Notes: a model not told the origin generated them from the sequence alone. DNA of 64,000 bases from Sphingomonas sp. PP-F2F-G114-C0414 (GCF_003688595.1 NZ_RCWT01000012.1:474581-538580); one strand, 5' to 3'; positions 18,313 through 26,986 are shown, numbered from the stretch's first letter. Made by a program: numbers and translations.

Positions 18313-18947
18313 CGTTGCGTCCTCGCCAAAGTGTCACGATCCCCGACGGCCGCAGCGAAGCGTGGCGCGATCCTGCGGGGCATCTGGTCTGGCCGTTCTA
18401 TCCGTCGACGGCCCCCGAAGTGACCCTCGGAAAGTACGCAGGTCGCAATGCTGCTGCGGCGTTCCGATACGTATCCAGGCTCTTTTCCGATGTGATCCGG
18501 TCAGTTGGAAACGTGCGACGTTGGCAGCCGAACCTCTTTGGCTCGCTATCTCTGGACGCTTGAACGGCCTTTTGATCAGTCCCGGCTCAAGCGGCCAGTT
18601 TGTGTAAAGTCATCGGTCACCGGACACGCCGCAGGACATGCCAAAAAGCGGCTGAAGCCGTCGCTCCCAGCTCTCCACGTAAATGACGCCTTTCGCCGGA
18701 GAGCAAACGATCACGCCCGGCAAAGATGCCATCGTCGATCGACCGAGGTTGGATTGCTAGCCGACCGGCAGGTTTCGATCATCGGAGCCTTCTCAAGTCG
18801 ACGCCTCTGACGCGATCGCGACCGTGCGTGTGTAACGATCCACCGCGCGCTGCTGATCACGCGAGACAAACCGACGGGCGGCCGCTCTTCAGCTGCGACG
18901 ATCACGAGCAGCCGTGGCTTGCCTTGGGCGAAAGCGTACGTCGGTAA
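18313..18947. other. Long intergenic region upstream of the fermentative operon
   Basis: About 630 bases. It holds the FixJ-like site. Short frames exist on the plus strand (18315-18563 and 18505-18810), but they have no recognisable domain or ribosome site. I see no RNA gene. Confidence 0.5.
18427..18440 (-). promoter_or_regulatory. Candidate FixJ-like site before the quinone reductase operon
   Basis: Minus strand reads TGCGTACTTTCCGA, 12 of 14 matching TGCGTAGTTCCCGA between BON and usp. Position is 114 bases before the first gene of the fermentative operon. Confidence 0.55.
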
Positions 18948-19886
18948 TTACGATATAGTCGGCACCACGCGCATAGACGCCTCGACGTCCGCCAGATTGC
19001 GTCGCAAGGCGGGGCCAAGATGGTCGATCAGCGCCCGCACGCTTCCATGAGACGCGCGCGCGGCGGGGAACACCAAATGCACGGGTACGGGCGGCTCCTC
19101 CCATTCCGGCAGCAGGCGTATCAGGCGGCCGTCCGCGATCGCGTCGACGATTTGATAGGAGCGAGCCTGGATCACGCCTTGGCCGCGCGTAGCGGCATCG
19201 ATGGCGGCGGCTGCGTTGCTGATGCTGAGCCGGGGCTGGACCCGGACCGATCGCCGCTTGCGCGCGGGGGTCTTAGGGCTTGCGAACGTCCAGCGCTCCC
19301 CCTCGGCCGCGACGTCTAAGCCGATGCACGCGTGGTGCTCGAGATCGGCCGGGGTCGCCAGAGGTGCTGCCTTGTCCAGGTACTCCGGGGATGCGCACAG
19401 CAGCGTACGGACCGCGCCGATCCGGATCGCGCGCAGCGAAGAATCCCCCAGCGGCGCCAGCCGCACGGCGAGATCGACCCCTTCCCCGATAAGGTTGACC
19501 AAGCGGTTCATCAGAAGAACGCGTGCCGACACCAGTGGATGATCGTCGAGAAAGCTTTCGAGGAGCGGCAGGACGGCGATGCGGCCAAATAATTCGGGCG
19601 CGGTGAGCACGATATTTCCCTGGACCGGCGCGCCCGCGCCGATCGGCGTAAGGTGTTCGAGCTTCTCAAGCACGTCCCGCCATACCGTTACGTGATGCTC
19701 ACCGGATGCGGTCAAGCTCAGCTTGCGGGTGGAGCGCAGCAGAAGCGTCTCGCCGGCGTCCCGCTCCAGCAACGCAACCGCGCGCGTCACGCTGGCCGGC
19801 GATCGCCCGTAGCGCTTGGCCGCCGCCGCGAGCGACCCGCGATCCACCGCGGCAACGAACAGCGCCATTGCTTCCAATCGATCCAT
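18948..19886 (-). CDS. LysR-family transcriptional regulator
   Basis: 312 residues from MDRLEAMALFVAAVDRGS, the standard LysR opening; the frame extends ten codons further upstream but that is unlike the family. The HTH is SLAAAAKRYGRSPASVTRAV. The effector domain starts near QGNIVLTAPELFGR and has the usual DLAVRLAPLGDSSL and TRGQGVIQARSY blocks. It belongs to the branch that regulates a divergent enzyme gene. The neighbour is an alpha/beta hydrolase read in the opposite direction with 88 bases between, so that hydrolase is its probable target. Confidence 0.9.
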   Translation of the reverse strand: MDRLEAMALFVAAVDRGSLAAAAKRYGRSPASVTRAVALLERDAGETLLLRSTRKLSLTASGEHHVTVWRDVLEKLEHLTPIGAGAPVQGNIVLTAPELFGRIAVLPLLESFLDDHPLVSARVLLMNRLVNLIGEGVDLAVRLAPLGDSSLRAIRIGAVRTLLCASPEYLDKAAPLATPADLEHHACIGLDVAAEGERWTFASPKTPARKRRSVRVQPRLSISNAAAAIDAATRGQGVIQARSYQIVDAIADGRLIRLLPEWEEPPVPVHLVFPAARASHGSVRALIDHLGPALRRNLADVEASMRVVPTIS

Positions 19887-19974
19887 CGTTTCGAATCCTG
19901 CAATCAAGCCTGCCATTATGCAAGGCTAACCGCCGCTCCCTGCAAGACGTACATGAGGTCAGCAAGGAGGCCGC

Positions 19975-20961
19975 ATGCGCCATCGACCGACTCTCTACCC
20001 CCGCCGGACGCTTCTCTCATGGCTCGCGACAGGACCGGCGCTGGCGAGCATCCCAAGCCTTCTCACCGCCGCCCCGCCGCAACCAAAGGAACCGCCCGTG
20101 TCCAAAATTCACTATCGTCGAAAACAGGTCGGCGAGGTCGACGTCTTCTACCGCGAAGCCGGTCCCGCCGACGCGCCGGTGCTGTTGCTGCTGCATGGAT
20201 TTCCCTCTGCAAGCCACATGTTCCGCGATCTGATCCCGTTGCTGGCAGACCGCTATCGCGTCATCGCGCCGGATCTGGCAGGATTCGGACAGACCAGGGC
20301 ACCGGCGCGAGGGGCCTTCCCCTATACCTTCGACACGCTCGCGCGGGTGCTTGGGGAGTTCGTCGATGTGCTCGGCCTCGACCGCTACGCGCTGTACATC
20401 TTCGACTACGGGGCACCCGTCGGACTCAGGCTGGCAATGCGGCATCCCGAGAGAGTGACCGCGATCATCAGCCAGAACGGCAACGCCTATGAAGAAGGAT
20501 TCAGCGATCAGTGGGGCGCCTGGCAAGCGTATTGGCGCGAACCGAACGACGCTCACCGCGAGGCCTGCCGCGCATCCTTGGCGCCGGACACGATCCGCGA
20601 TTGGCAATATGGCACCGGCTCGGATCTCGCGCTGCTGTCACCGGACGGCTACGAACTCGACATCGCCTACATGGCGCGTCCGGGCGCTGCGGACATCCAG
20701 CTCGACCTGATCCTGGATTACCGCAGCAACGTCGCTCTGTACCCCGCCTTCCACGCGTATTTCCGCAAGCATCAGCCCCCGCTGCTAGCGGTGTGGGGCA
20801 GACATGATCCCGCTTTCATCCCCGCCGGTGCGCAAGCCTATCGGCAGGACCTTCCCAAGGCAGAGATACACCTCCTCGATGCCGGCCATTTCGCGCTCGA
20901 AACCCACCATGACGTGATCGCCAACTATATCCGGGACTTTCTCGGCCGAACGGTGACCTGA
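19975..20961 (+). CDS. Alpha/beta hydrolase, epoxide-hydrolase/dehalogenase type
   Basis: 328 residues with a strong ribosome site (AAGGAGG). The N-terminus has a double arginine and hydrophobic run (RRTLLSWLATGPALASIPSL), suggesting Tat export. Catalytic landmarks: LLLHGFPSASHMFRDLIP (oxyanion HG), nucleophile aspartate in IFDYGAPVGLRLA, acid in WGRHDPAFIP and histidine in DAGHFALETH. An aspartate nucleophile indicates epoxide hydrolase or haloalkane dehalogenase chemistry rather than an esterase. The divergent LysR gene probably controls it. Substrate unknown. Confidence 0.85.
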   Translation: MRHRPTLYPRRTLLSWLATGPALASIPSLLTAAPPQPKEPPVSKIHYRRKQVGEVDVFYREAGPADAPVLLLLHGFPSASHMFRDLIPLLADRYRVIAPDLAGFGQTRAPARGAFPYTFDTLARVLGEFVDVLGLDRYALYIFDYGAPVGLRLAMRHPERVTAIISQNGNAYEEGFSDQWGAWQAYWREPNDAHREACRASLAPDTIRDWQYGTGSDLALLSPDGYELDIAYMARPGAADIQLDLILDYRSNVALYPAFHAYFRKHQPPLLAVWGRHDPAFIPAGAQAYRQDLPKAEIHLLDAGHFALETHHDVIANYIRDFLGRTVT

Positions 20962-21117
20962 ATTAGCAGGGGCGGTCGGGAGGTTACAACGCGCGCTGCG
21001 ATCCATAGGCGCCGCGCGAGAGTGCGCCGCCGTAGCCGAGACCGGCGCGACAGCGGACGGGACACGCTTGCCAAGCCAGTCCCGTCCGTGGACGCCCCTC
21101 CGGCCCCAGGCTTGTTC

Positions 21118-21636
21118 TTACGCCGTGGCCACTTTGGTACGCGTGGAGGTATGACCGCCGGCGCGATACAACAGGTCGGCTGCATCGTCCGGGGTAATCC
21201 CGGCAGCGCTGGTATCGACCGACACGAACACGCCGCCCTCCTTGATGCGCCCCTCGTAGTAGCTCGCATCGACGCGACTGACGCCGTGGTCGGTCATCAC
21301 CTTCTCGAGCCCCCCGATGGCCCCACCGAGCGCCGCGCCAGTGATCGCGGCACCGGGAATTGCCGCCGATGCGATCGCACCCGCTGCGACCAGGGGACCG
21401 ACCCCGGGAATGGCCAGCGCCGCTATGCCGAGCAGGGTCCCGATGCCCGCGCCGGCCGCAACCTTGCCGGCGAACTCCTGCGTGTCGCCGTTGCCGTCGG
21501 TCGTCGCGGTCTTGCCATCGTGCTGAGCGACGATGGAAATGGCGCGGTCGTCGACCCCGGCAGCACGAAGCTCCGAGACCGCGCGCTCGGCGTCGGCGTG
21601 ATTATCGAATACGGCGGATATGAGGTTCGTGCTCAT
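21118..21636 (-). CDS. YflT-like general stress protein with glycine-rich core
   Basis: 172 residues from MSTNLISAVFDNHADAERAV; AGGAAG precedes the ATG and upstream in-frame codons are arginine-rich noise. Residues 1-45 form a general-stress (YflT/17M-type) domain. Residues ~60-115 are a glycine/alanine-rich hydrophobic stretch (GIGTLLGIAALAIPGVGPL, GAAITGAALGGAIGGLEKV). A ferredoxin-like end follows (YYEGRIKEGGVFVSVDT). This layout is common in alphaproteobacterial heat/osmotic stress proteins. GGAAC is present near 21693 on the same strand with GCTT 17 bases on, a weak match to an EcfG-type promoter. Confidence 0.75.
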   Translation of the reverse strand: MSTNLISAVFDNHADAERAVSELRAAGVDDRAISIVAQHDGKTATTDGNGDTQEFAGKVAAGAGIGTLLGIAALAIPGVGPLVAAGAIASAAIPGAAITGAALGGAIGGLEKVMTDHGVSRVDASYYEGRIKEGGVFVSVDTSAAGITPDDAADLLYRAGGHTSTRTKVATA

Positions 21637-21711
21637 GGTGCTTCCTGTCGATGGCTCGGTTGCAGATGCTCCTAAAAGCGGTGTCGACAGACGATCGTTC
21701 CAGACATTGAA

Positions 21712-21730
21712 GGTTACCGCCCCGGTAACC
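21712..21730. terminator. Perfect inverted repeat between two minus-strand genes
   Basis: GGTTACC-gcccc-GGTAACC. It lies 18 bases after the stop of the TIGR02594 gene and about 75 bases before the stress gene. It could be a transcription stop without a U-run or an operator for the stress gene. Confidence 0.4.
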
Positions 21731-21748
21731 GAGAATAGCATCGGGCGG

Positions 21749-22267
21749 TCAGGCTTCGTCGCTCGAGATCGGCTTGCGCGCGGCCATCTGCACCGGCTTG
21801 CCGATGACCGGCCGGCCTGGTGGCCACCGCCGCGCAATGCAGCGATCCTTTGCGACCCTCGCGACAGTGACGGCATCGCCCTGATTGCCGCCAAGGACAT
21901 GATACGCAGCGGCATCCTCGCCGACATAGAATCCGACGTGACCACCGCCCGGACGCGCGAACACCAGCACCGCGCCGGGTGCGAGCCGTTCCGGACGAAG
22001 CGCCTGCCCCCATGTCGACCATGACGTCGCGCGAACCGCGATCGCTACGGGCTCGATTTCGTCTTCCTGCAGACAATAGGCGACGAACACGCCGCACCAC
22101 GGGACGCTGTCGGCGTTGTAGACCATGCCCAGCACTTTCGTGCCGAGCCGCTTCGCCCAGCCGAGAATGGTGGCGCTGTTCGCTGCACCGGCAGCCTCTT
22201 CGGTGCCCAACTTCGCTCTCGCCGCCTTCAACCACTTCGGCTCCGTTGGCACGACTTTAGTCCTCAT
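21749..22267 (-). CDS. TIGR02594-type peptidoglycan amidase/CHAP-like protein
   Basis: 172 residues from MRTKVVPTE. The helical opening WLKAARAKLGTEEAAG and the catalytic block WCGVFVAYCL (nucleophile Cys) followed by GGGHVGFYVGED (His) and HVLGGNQGD match the TIGR02594 family of NlpC/P60-CHAP-like proteins, which cleave peptide bonds in peptidoglycan. No signal peptide is seen, which is usual for members associated with phage-like endolysin or contractile systems. No phage structural gene is nearby. Confidence 0.75.
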   Translation of the reverse strand: MRTKVVPTEPKWLKAARAKLGTEEAAGAANSATILGWAKRLGTKVLGMVYNADSVPWCGVFVAYCLQEDEIEPVAIAVRATSWSTWGQALRPERLAPGAVLVFARPGGGHVGFYVGEDAAAYHVLGGNQGDAVTVARVAKDRCIARRWPPGRPVIGKPVQMAARKPISSDEA

Positions 22268-22315
22268 ATCCCGACACGATCCCAACAGCCCGCGGTTACG
22301 CTTGAACGCGCGGCG

Positions 22316-22876
22316 CTACACCATTCGCTCCACTACCGGCAGCATCGCGGCCACGACCGCAGCGATCGCCTTGGCGTTGGGATGCACCCTATCTGCCAGC
22401 ACCATGTCGGAGTGCCCCAGCACACCCGGCGGGAAGAACGGCCAGACGGTCGCGCCGTGTTCGGCAGCCACCTCGGCATGAATGTGCAGATACGCCGCGG
22501 CGCGGTCGCGTATGAACGCCGGCGGCTCGACGGTCGTAAGGACCACGGGAATGCCGCAATCGCTCAAGCTCAGCAGGATGTTCGCGAGTTGCGCGCGGGT
22601 ACGCGCTGTGGGCACCTGCCGCAGGACATCGTTCGGCCCGACCTGGACGATGGCCAGCGCTGGCCGCCGGTCGAAGCTGGAAAGCAGCCGTGGCAGGCGG
22701 CGTAGAACGTCGGCGCTCGTATCGCCTGATACTCCGGCATTCGTCACAGACATTCCGGGATGTCGATACCGCAGCGACGACTGCAGTTGCGCCGGAAAGC
22801 TGTCCGCGGCTGCCAGTCCGTATCCCGCAATGAGACTATCGCCGATCGCGAGGATGAGACGTGGGACGTTTTCCAT
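22316..22876 (-). CDS. SGNH/GDSL hydrolase (TesA-like esterase)
   Basis: 186 residues from MENVPRLILAIGDSL. Block I GDSLIAGYGLAAADSFP carries the nucleophile serine, block II is NAGVSGDTSADVL, block III VQVGPNDVLR gives the oxyanion Asn, and block V DRVHPNAKA carries Asp and His. All catalytic residues of the arylesterase/TesA type are present. It lacks an export signal, unlike E. coli TesA, so it is probably cytoplasmic. It is 48 bases upstream of the TIGR02594 gene in the same direction. Confidence 0.88.
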   Translation of the reverse strand: MENVPRLILAIGDSLIAGYGLAAADSFPAQLQSSLRYRHPGMSVTNAGVSGDTSADVLRRLPRLLSSFDRRPALAIVQVGPNDVLRQVPTARTRAQLANILLSLSDCGIPVVLTTVEPPAFIRDRAAAYLHIHAEVAAEHGATVWPFFPPGVLGHSDMVLADRVHPNAKAIAAVVAAMLPVVERMV

Positions 22877-23020
22877 AAGTCGCCGCGACATAGGTCACAG
22901 GCGCGGCAATATAAGGTGACGCGGGCATCTCATCGGTATTTCCGATGCGATCGTGTACGGGGTACCGTGCAGGAAAACGTCGTCGCTGCAGCGAGGGCGA
23001 TCAGTGAACTGTCCGCCGGA

Positions 23021-23206
23021 TCAATGCGTCGTCCGGCTGGCATCGGCCACGGCATTCAGGCAGTCCGCTAGCACCTCCCATTGTCGGTATTGCTCCGGTC
23101 GCCCTGGCGGCGTCTTCTGCATACCAGACGCTACGAGCGCGCAGGCACCGAGTTGCCCATGATCGGCCATCAGCGCAAATGCCTGCTCCCACGCGTCCTG
23201 CATCAT
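23021..23206 (-). CDS. Small 61-residue protein coupled to YozE-like gene
   Basis: Starts MMQDAWEQAFALMADHG and includes EQYRQWEVLADCLNAVAD. The ATG overlaps the preceding gene's TGA as ATGA. It is helical and acidic overall. I do not recognise a family with certainty; it resembles short sphingomonad helical proteins in layout. It is the second gene of a pair preceded by an SOS-type box. Confidence 0.55.
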   Translation of the reverse strand: MMQDAWEQAFALMADHGQLGACALVASGMQKTPPGRPEQYRQWEVLADCLNAVADASRTTH

Positions 23207-23439
23207 GCCGACAACCAATCCGATTCGGCGTCGTCGACCGCGGCGAACATGTCGCCCTCAGCCTGCATGGCGCTGAGATGCTTCCGTACCGCTTCGGGAT
23301 CGCCGTTGCGCGGAAAACGCCGGTCGGCAACCGCTCCGATCGCAAGCTGACCGACAAGGTCGTTGCGGTCCTTCTGCGTCACAAGCCATTGGCCGAACGC
23401 CGGCCTCGGCTCCTGCTGGTCGTCATCGTGATCGGTCAT
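23203..23439 (-). CDS. YozE SAM-like small protein
   Basis: 78 residues. The core FGQWLVTQKDRNDLVGQLAI, then DRRFPRNGD and AVDDAESDWL, follows the YozE_SAM_like pattern (W-L, LA, D-x2-FP, late W). AGGA lies 9 bases before the ATG. YozE proteins are small DNA-binding-like helical domains of unknown role. A GTTC-N7-GTTC box 47 bases upstream suggests LexA control, which fits reports of small DNA-related proteins in SOS regulons; that link is inference. Confidence 0.7.
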   Translation of the reverse strand: MTDHDDDQQEPRPAFGQWLVTQKDRNDLVGQLAIGAVADRRFPRNGDPEAVRKHLSAMQAEGDMFAAVDDAESDWLSA

Positions 23440-23485
23440 TCTCGCGTCCTACGAATCGTCGGTCTGACAATCGCATCGAATCCAT

Positions 23486-23500
23486 GTTCTTGCAATGTTC
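23486..23500. promoter_or_regulatory. LexA (SOS) box, alphaproteobacterial type
   Basis: GTTCTTGCAATGTTC is an exact GTTC-N7-GTTC direct repeat, the established LexA box of alphaproteobacteria. It lies 47 bases upstream of the YozE-like gene on the opposite strand. No gene reads away on the other side for 870 bases. Confidence 0.65.
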
Positions 23501-23750
23501 TTGTGAATCAATCGGTGTCGAGCCTGGCTATGGGCACGCCGATCGCGACGTCTCCACACTGACGGAGCAATGATATGCGACAGGTTCTGCGGCTGAGGGC
23601 GGCTGATGCCAGCACGCAAGCAGGGATGGCCGGTTCGTCAGATGAGCCGAAGCCAGACGATGCCAGAAGGCAGGCTTGCTAGTTCACGGCAGAAGCGGAG
23701 CGCCCCGTAGCGATTGGTCGGCGAACGTACTCGGCTGCAAATTGTCTTTG

Positions 23751-24305
23751 TCATGCGACCCTGGAGATTCTGTCGACGATCATACGGATCGCATCCCGGT
23801 CGAGCGGTGCGGGGTCGATAGAATTGTGGATGCCGATCCCCTCGACAAGCGCATCTAGGGCCCGCGCCGTGACCGGATCGAAGAACCGCCCCAGCGCGGC
23901 GCGACTATTGTCCATCCATTGCTGCATGACCGTCGTCACGGCGGGATGGCGTGCCGCGTAGGCGTATAGCTCGTAGCTCAGCAACAGCGTGCGCGGATCC
24001 GCCCAGACGGACCCGGCAATGATGTCGATGACGCCCTCGATCGCCTCGCTGCGCGTGGTGGCTGCGTCCAGTCTCGACTCGAACGCGCCGGACGAGGTCG
24101 TCGCCAGCTGCAGGAACGCGGTCGTCAGCAGGTCTTCGAGCGATGCGAAATAATAGGTGACAGAGCCGAGCGGCACCGCGGCCGCCTCGGCGATCCGACG
24201 ATGCGTGGTCCCCGCCACCCCGTGGCGTTCGATGACGACCAGTGTCGCGTCGACGATCCGCTGTCTGCGCTCCGGATCATTCCGCCGACGAGGTTCCACA
24301 GTCAA
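23751..24305 (-). CDS. TetR-family transcriptional regulator
   Basis: 184 residues. The N-terminal HTH is RIVDATLVVIERHGVAGTTHRRIAEAAAV with PLGSVTYYFASLEDLL, textbook TetR. The ligand domain includes a TetR_C-like LLLSYELYAYAARHPAV block. It is divergent from a DUF1349 gene and an acetyltransferase, with a short palindrome in the 66-base gap that is probably its operator. Confidence 0.9.
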   Translation of the reverse strand: MTVEPRRRNDPERRQRIVDATLVVIERHGVAGTTHRRIAEAAAVPLGSVTYYFASLEDLLTTAFLQLATTSSGAFESRLDAATTRSEAIEGVIDIIAGSVWADPRTLLLSYELYAYAARHPAVTTVMQQWMDNSRAALGRFFDPVTARALDALVEGIGIHNSIDPAPLDRDAIRMIVDRISRVA

Positions 24306-24326
24306 TTTTTGCCTTTCCAGCAGTTA

Positions 24327-24340
24327 TGTACATCTGTACA
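24327..24340. promoter_or_regulatory. TetR-type operator TGTACA-tc-TGTACA
   Basis: Two TGTACA palindromes separated by two bases, 22 bases before the TetR start on one side and 32 bases before the DUF1349 start on the other. Confidence 0.6.
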
Positions 24341-24371
24341 CATTCGTCGATTGTAGCGAAAGGCAGCGCTT

Positions 24372-25061
24372 GTGAAGACCCCTGATATGTCGCGACGGAC
24401 GGTTCTCGGCGGAGCGGCAGCGTTGGCGATCCCCGCGGTTGTGGCAACGCCAATCGCAGCGGCGAGCGGTAAATCGATACTCGGACGATCCGACGGGCGG
24501 TGGTTGAACGAACCGAAGAGCTGGACGGTCGAACCGAATGGCGACCTGTTGATCGTCACCGACCAGGGAACCGACTTCTGGCGGGAGACGCATTACGGTT
24601 TCACGCGCGACAGCGGTCATTTCCTCGGTTTCACCGCGCCCGACGCGTTCACCGCACAGGTCCGCATCCGTGGCCAGTATGAAAAGCTCTACGATCAGGC
24701 CGGGATCATGGTGCGGGTCGACGATCGCCATTGGGTCAAGGCCGGAATCGAACTGTCCGACGGACGCGCGATGCTCAGCAGCGTGTTGACCGACGGCAAG
24801 TCCGATTGGGCGACCGGGCCTTACGAGCATCCGGCGCAGGATTTTTGGATGCGCGCGACCGTCGCCAAGGGCGTGCTGCGACTTCAGGTATCGGCGGACG
24901 GCAAGACCTGGCCGCTGGTGCGCCTCGCGCCGTTCCCGATCGCCTCGTCGTACCAGGTCGGCCCGATGGCCTGCACACCCGAACGCAGCGGCCTGAAGAT
25001 CCGGTTTTCCGATCTCCGTATCACCGCCCCGCTCGGCAAAGACCTGCACGATCTGACCTGA
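24372..25061 (+). CDS. DUF1349 (concanavalin-fold) protein, Tat-exported
   Basis: 229 residues from a GTG start. Tat signal: MSRRTVLGGAAALAIPAVV. The body carries DUF1349 hallmarks: TDQGTDFWRETHYGF, YDQAGIMVRVDDRHWVKAG and EFWMR-like QDFWMRATV. DUF1349 domains have a lectin/glucanase fold and bind or cut sugars. With the acetyltransferase starting two bases after its stop, the pair may modify a carbohydrate. Regulated by the divergent TetR by inference. Confidence 0.85.
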   Translation: MKTPDMSRRTVLGGAAALAIPAVVATPIAAASGKSILGRSDGRWLNEPKSWTVEPNGDLLIVTDQGTDFWRETHYGFTRDSGHFLGFTAPDAFTAQVRIRGQYEKLYDQAGIMVRVDDRHWVKAGIELSDGRAMLSSVLTDGKSDWATGPYEHPAQDFWMRATVAKGVLRLQVSADGKTWPLVRLAPFPIASSYQVGPMACTPERSGLKIRFSDLRITAPLGKDLHDLT

Positions 25062-25063
25062 AC

Positions 25064-25636
25064 ATGGCGACCGAAAAGCAGAAGATGTTGCGCGGCGACC
25101 TGTACACCGCGGACGATCCCGAGCTTGTGGGCGACGCCGCGGCAGCCTCTGTCTGGCTCGCGCGTTACAACGCCGCGTCCGCTGCGCCTGCGTCCGAGCG
25201 GCATGCGATGCTGGCCGAAGCACTGGGCCACGTCGGCAACGGCGCCATCGTGCGATCGCCGTTCAACTGCGATTATGGCTACAACATCCACCTCGAGGAC
25301 GGTGTCTTTCTCAATTTCGGATGCATCGTCCTGGATGTCGTGCCGGTCCGGATCGGCGCGGGAACGCAGATCGGACCGGGTGTCCAGATCCTGACGGCGG
25401 ATCACCCCCGCGATCCAGTGATCAGGGCGAAGATGCTGGAGTTCGGCCGCCCGGTCGTCATCAGCCGCAACGTCTGGATCGGCGCCGGCGCGCTCATCCT
25501 GCCCGGCGTGACGATCGGCGACGACGCGATCGTCGGTGCCGGCAGCGTCGTCACCCGGGATGTCGCGGCGGGAACGACGGTCGTCGGCATTCCCGCACGC
25601 GTAGCGGCCAAGCGCGATCCCGGCGCGCGCGCTTGA
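25064..25636 (+). CDS. Sugar O-acetyltransferase (maltose/galactoside type, left-handed beta-helix)
   Basis: 190 residues. The N-terminal mac domain (MLRGDLYTADDPELVGDA) and hexapeptide repeats with GYNIHLEDGVFLNFGCIVLD, the catalytic His in LTADHPRDP and the end WIGAGALILPGVTIG, GAGSVVTRDV match Maa/LacA trimers that transfer acetyl groups from acetyl-CoA to sugars. It directly follows the DUF1349 gene. Confidence 0.9.
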   Translation: MATEKQKMLRGDLYTADDPELVGDAAAASVWLARYNAASAAPASERHAMLAEALGHVGNGAIVRSPFNCDYGYNIHLEDGVFLNFGCIVLDVVPVRIGAGTQIGPGVQILTADHPRDPVIRAKMLEFGRPVVISRNVWIGAGALILPGVTIGDDAIVGAGSVVTRDVAAGTTVVGIPARVAAKRDPGARA

Positions 25637-25652
25637 AGCGCCGGCGTCAGCC

Positions 25653-26510
25653 TTACTTGCCCTTCAATGCGTCGGCGAGCGTCGTCCGCCACGGCGTCGT
25701 CGGGCGACCGATAAGCGCGCTGAGCGCCCGGCCGTCGTCGAACAATGAGCCGTTCGCCGCCTTTGCATCGCTTTCTGCGAGCATGTCGGCGATCGGTGCT
25801 GGGAGGCCGGCGCCTTCGAGGATCCGGCGATAATCGTCCTGCGGTAGATTCTGGTAGACGACCGGGCGTCCCGCGACCTCGCCGATCGCAGCAGCGAACT
25901 CGGCAAGCGTGAACGCATCGTCCCCGGCAAGTTCGAACACCCGGGTCTCGGCGGATCCATCGACCAGCACCACCGCCGCCGCATCGGCATAGTCTTCGCG
26001 GCTCGCGCTGGAAATCCGGCCGTCGCCTGCACTACCGACCAGTGCACCATGCTCGATCGCGGACGCGGCGGACATGACGTAATTCTCGGTATACCAGCCG
26101 TTACGGAGTATCGCGTACGGCAGGCCGCTTGCCTTGATCGCGACCTCGGTCGCGCGGTGCTCGACCGCCAAATTCATCGGATTGGCGTCGGCATGGAGGA
26201 TGCTGGTGTACGCGATGTAGCCGACACCTGCCGTCTTGGCCGCGGCGATCACGGCCTTGTGCTGCGCCTCACGCGAACCGACATCGCTCGAGGAGATCAG
26301 CAGCAGCCGCTCGACCCCGGTGAGCGCGGGCTCGAGCGTATCCGCCGCATCATAATCGAATGCCCGCACGACGACGCCGCGTGCGGCAAGGTCGCTCAGC
26401 TTGGCGGGATTGCGTACGAGCGCGACGATGTCGGATGGCCTGGCCGTCCGGAGAAGGGCGTCGATGACCAGGCGACCAAGCTGGCCGGAAGCTCCCGTGA
26501 CTGCGTACAT
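25653..26510 (-). CDS. NAD(P)H:quinone oxidoreductase, NmrA/QorB-type SDR
   Basis: 285 residues from MYAVTGASGQLGRLVIDALL, chosen for its GGAGAA ribosome site; the dinucleotide site is TGASGQLG. LLLISSSDVGSREAQHKAVI and LRNGWYTENY match QorB (YtfG) closely. QorB reduces quinones with NADPH. The divergent HxlR regulator recalls the E. coli ytfG-ytfH pair, so the enzyme probably responds to electrophiles through that repressor. Confidence 0.88.
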   Translation of the reverse strand: MYAVTGASGQLGRLVIDALLRTARPSDIVALVRNPAKLSDLAARGVVVRAFDYDAADTLEPALTGVERLLLISSSDVGSREAQHKAVIAAAKTAGVGYIAYTSILHADANPMNLAVEHRATEVAIKASGLPYAILRNGWYTENYVMSAASAIEHGALVGSAGDGRISSASREDYADAAAVVLVDGSAETRVFELAGDDAFTLAEFAAAIGEVAGRPVVYQNLPQDDYRRILEGAGLPAPIADMLAESDAKAANGSLFDDGRALSALIGRPTTPWRTTLADALKGK

Positions 26511-26599
26511 GATGTTCTCCACTTTCACGCTGTTGATGAAGGCGAGGTAAGCGCCTAACTTACGAAAGAGAAGTACGCACAAAAAGGTTAGTTTTAGAA

Positions 26600-26986
26600 A
26601 TGACCACCGCATCGTCCACGCGCCTCGCCGATCGGATGGAACGCGGCGACGTGTTCGCGCCGCGGTGCCCCTCGCGCGCAATCCTGCGGCACGTGACGAG
26701 CAGTTGGGGCACACTGGCGTTGATCGCGCTGCTACCGGGGACGCTCCGGTTCAGCGACCTGCGCCGCAAGATCGTCGGTGTCAGCGAACGCATGCTCTCA
26801 CAGACATTGAAGCAGTTGGAAGGTGACGGGCTCGTCCGCCGCCAAAGCTTCCCGGTCGTACCGCCCCGCGTTGACTATGCGCTGACCGAGCAAGGCCAAC
26901 AGGCCGCCCTCCTCGTACAGGCGCTGGCCGACTGGATCGAAGACACTCTGCCCGAGCTTACCGGTGGCCAAGCAAGGACCGAATAG
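26600..26986 (+). CDS. HxlR-family transcriptional regulator
   Basis: 128 residues. Typical HxlR winged helix: PSRAILRHVTSSWGTLALIALL, LRFSDLRRKIVGVSERMLSQTLKQLEGDGLV and YALTEQGQ. A cysteine at CPSR near the start is a possible redox or electrophile sensor. It is divergent from the QorB-like gene (89 bases). Confidence 0.88.
   Translation: MTTASSTRLADRMERGDVFAPRCPSRAILRHVTSSWGTLALIALLPGTLRFSDLRRKIVGVSERMLSQTLKQLEGDGLVRRQSFPVVPPRVDYALTEQGQQAALLVQALADWIEDTLPELTGGQARTE

Noticed and set aside
18313..18947. Search for FNR/FixK boxes (TTGAT-N4-ATCAA) near the fermentative operon
   Set aside because: No match to the 14-base palindrome; only a TTGAT...CTCAA with wrong spacing at ~18571.
26550..26590. 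Inverted CTAAC...GTTAG between QorB-like and HxlR genes
   Set aside because: Arms are only five bases and far apart; too weak to call an operator, although one probably exists in this gap.
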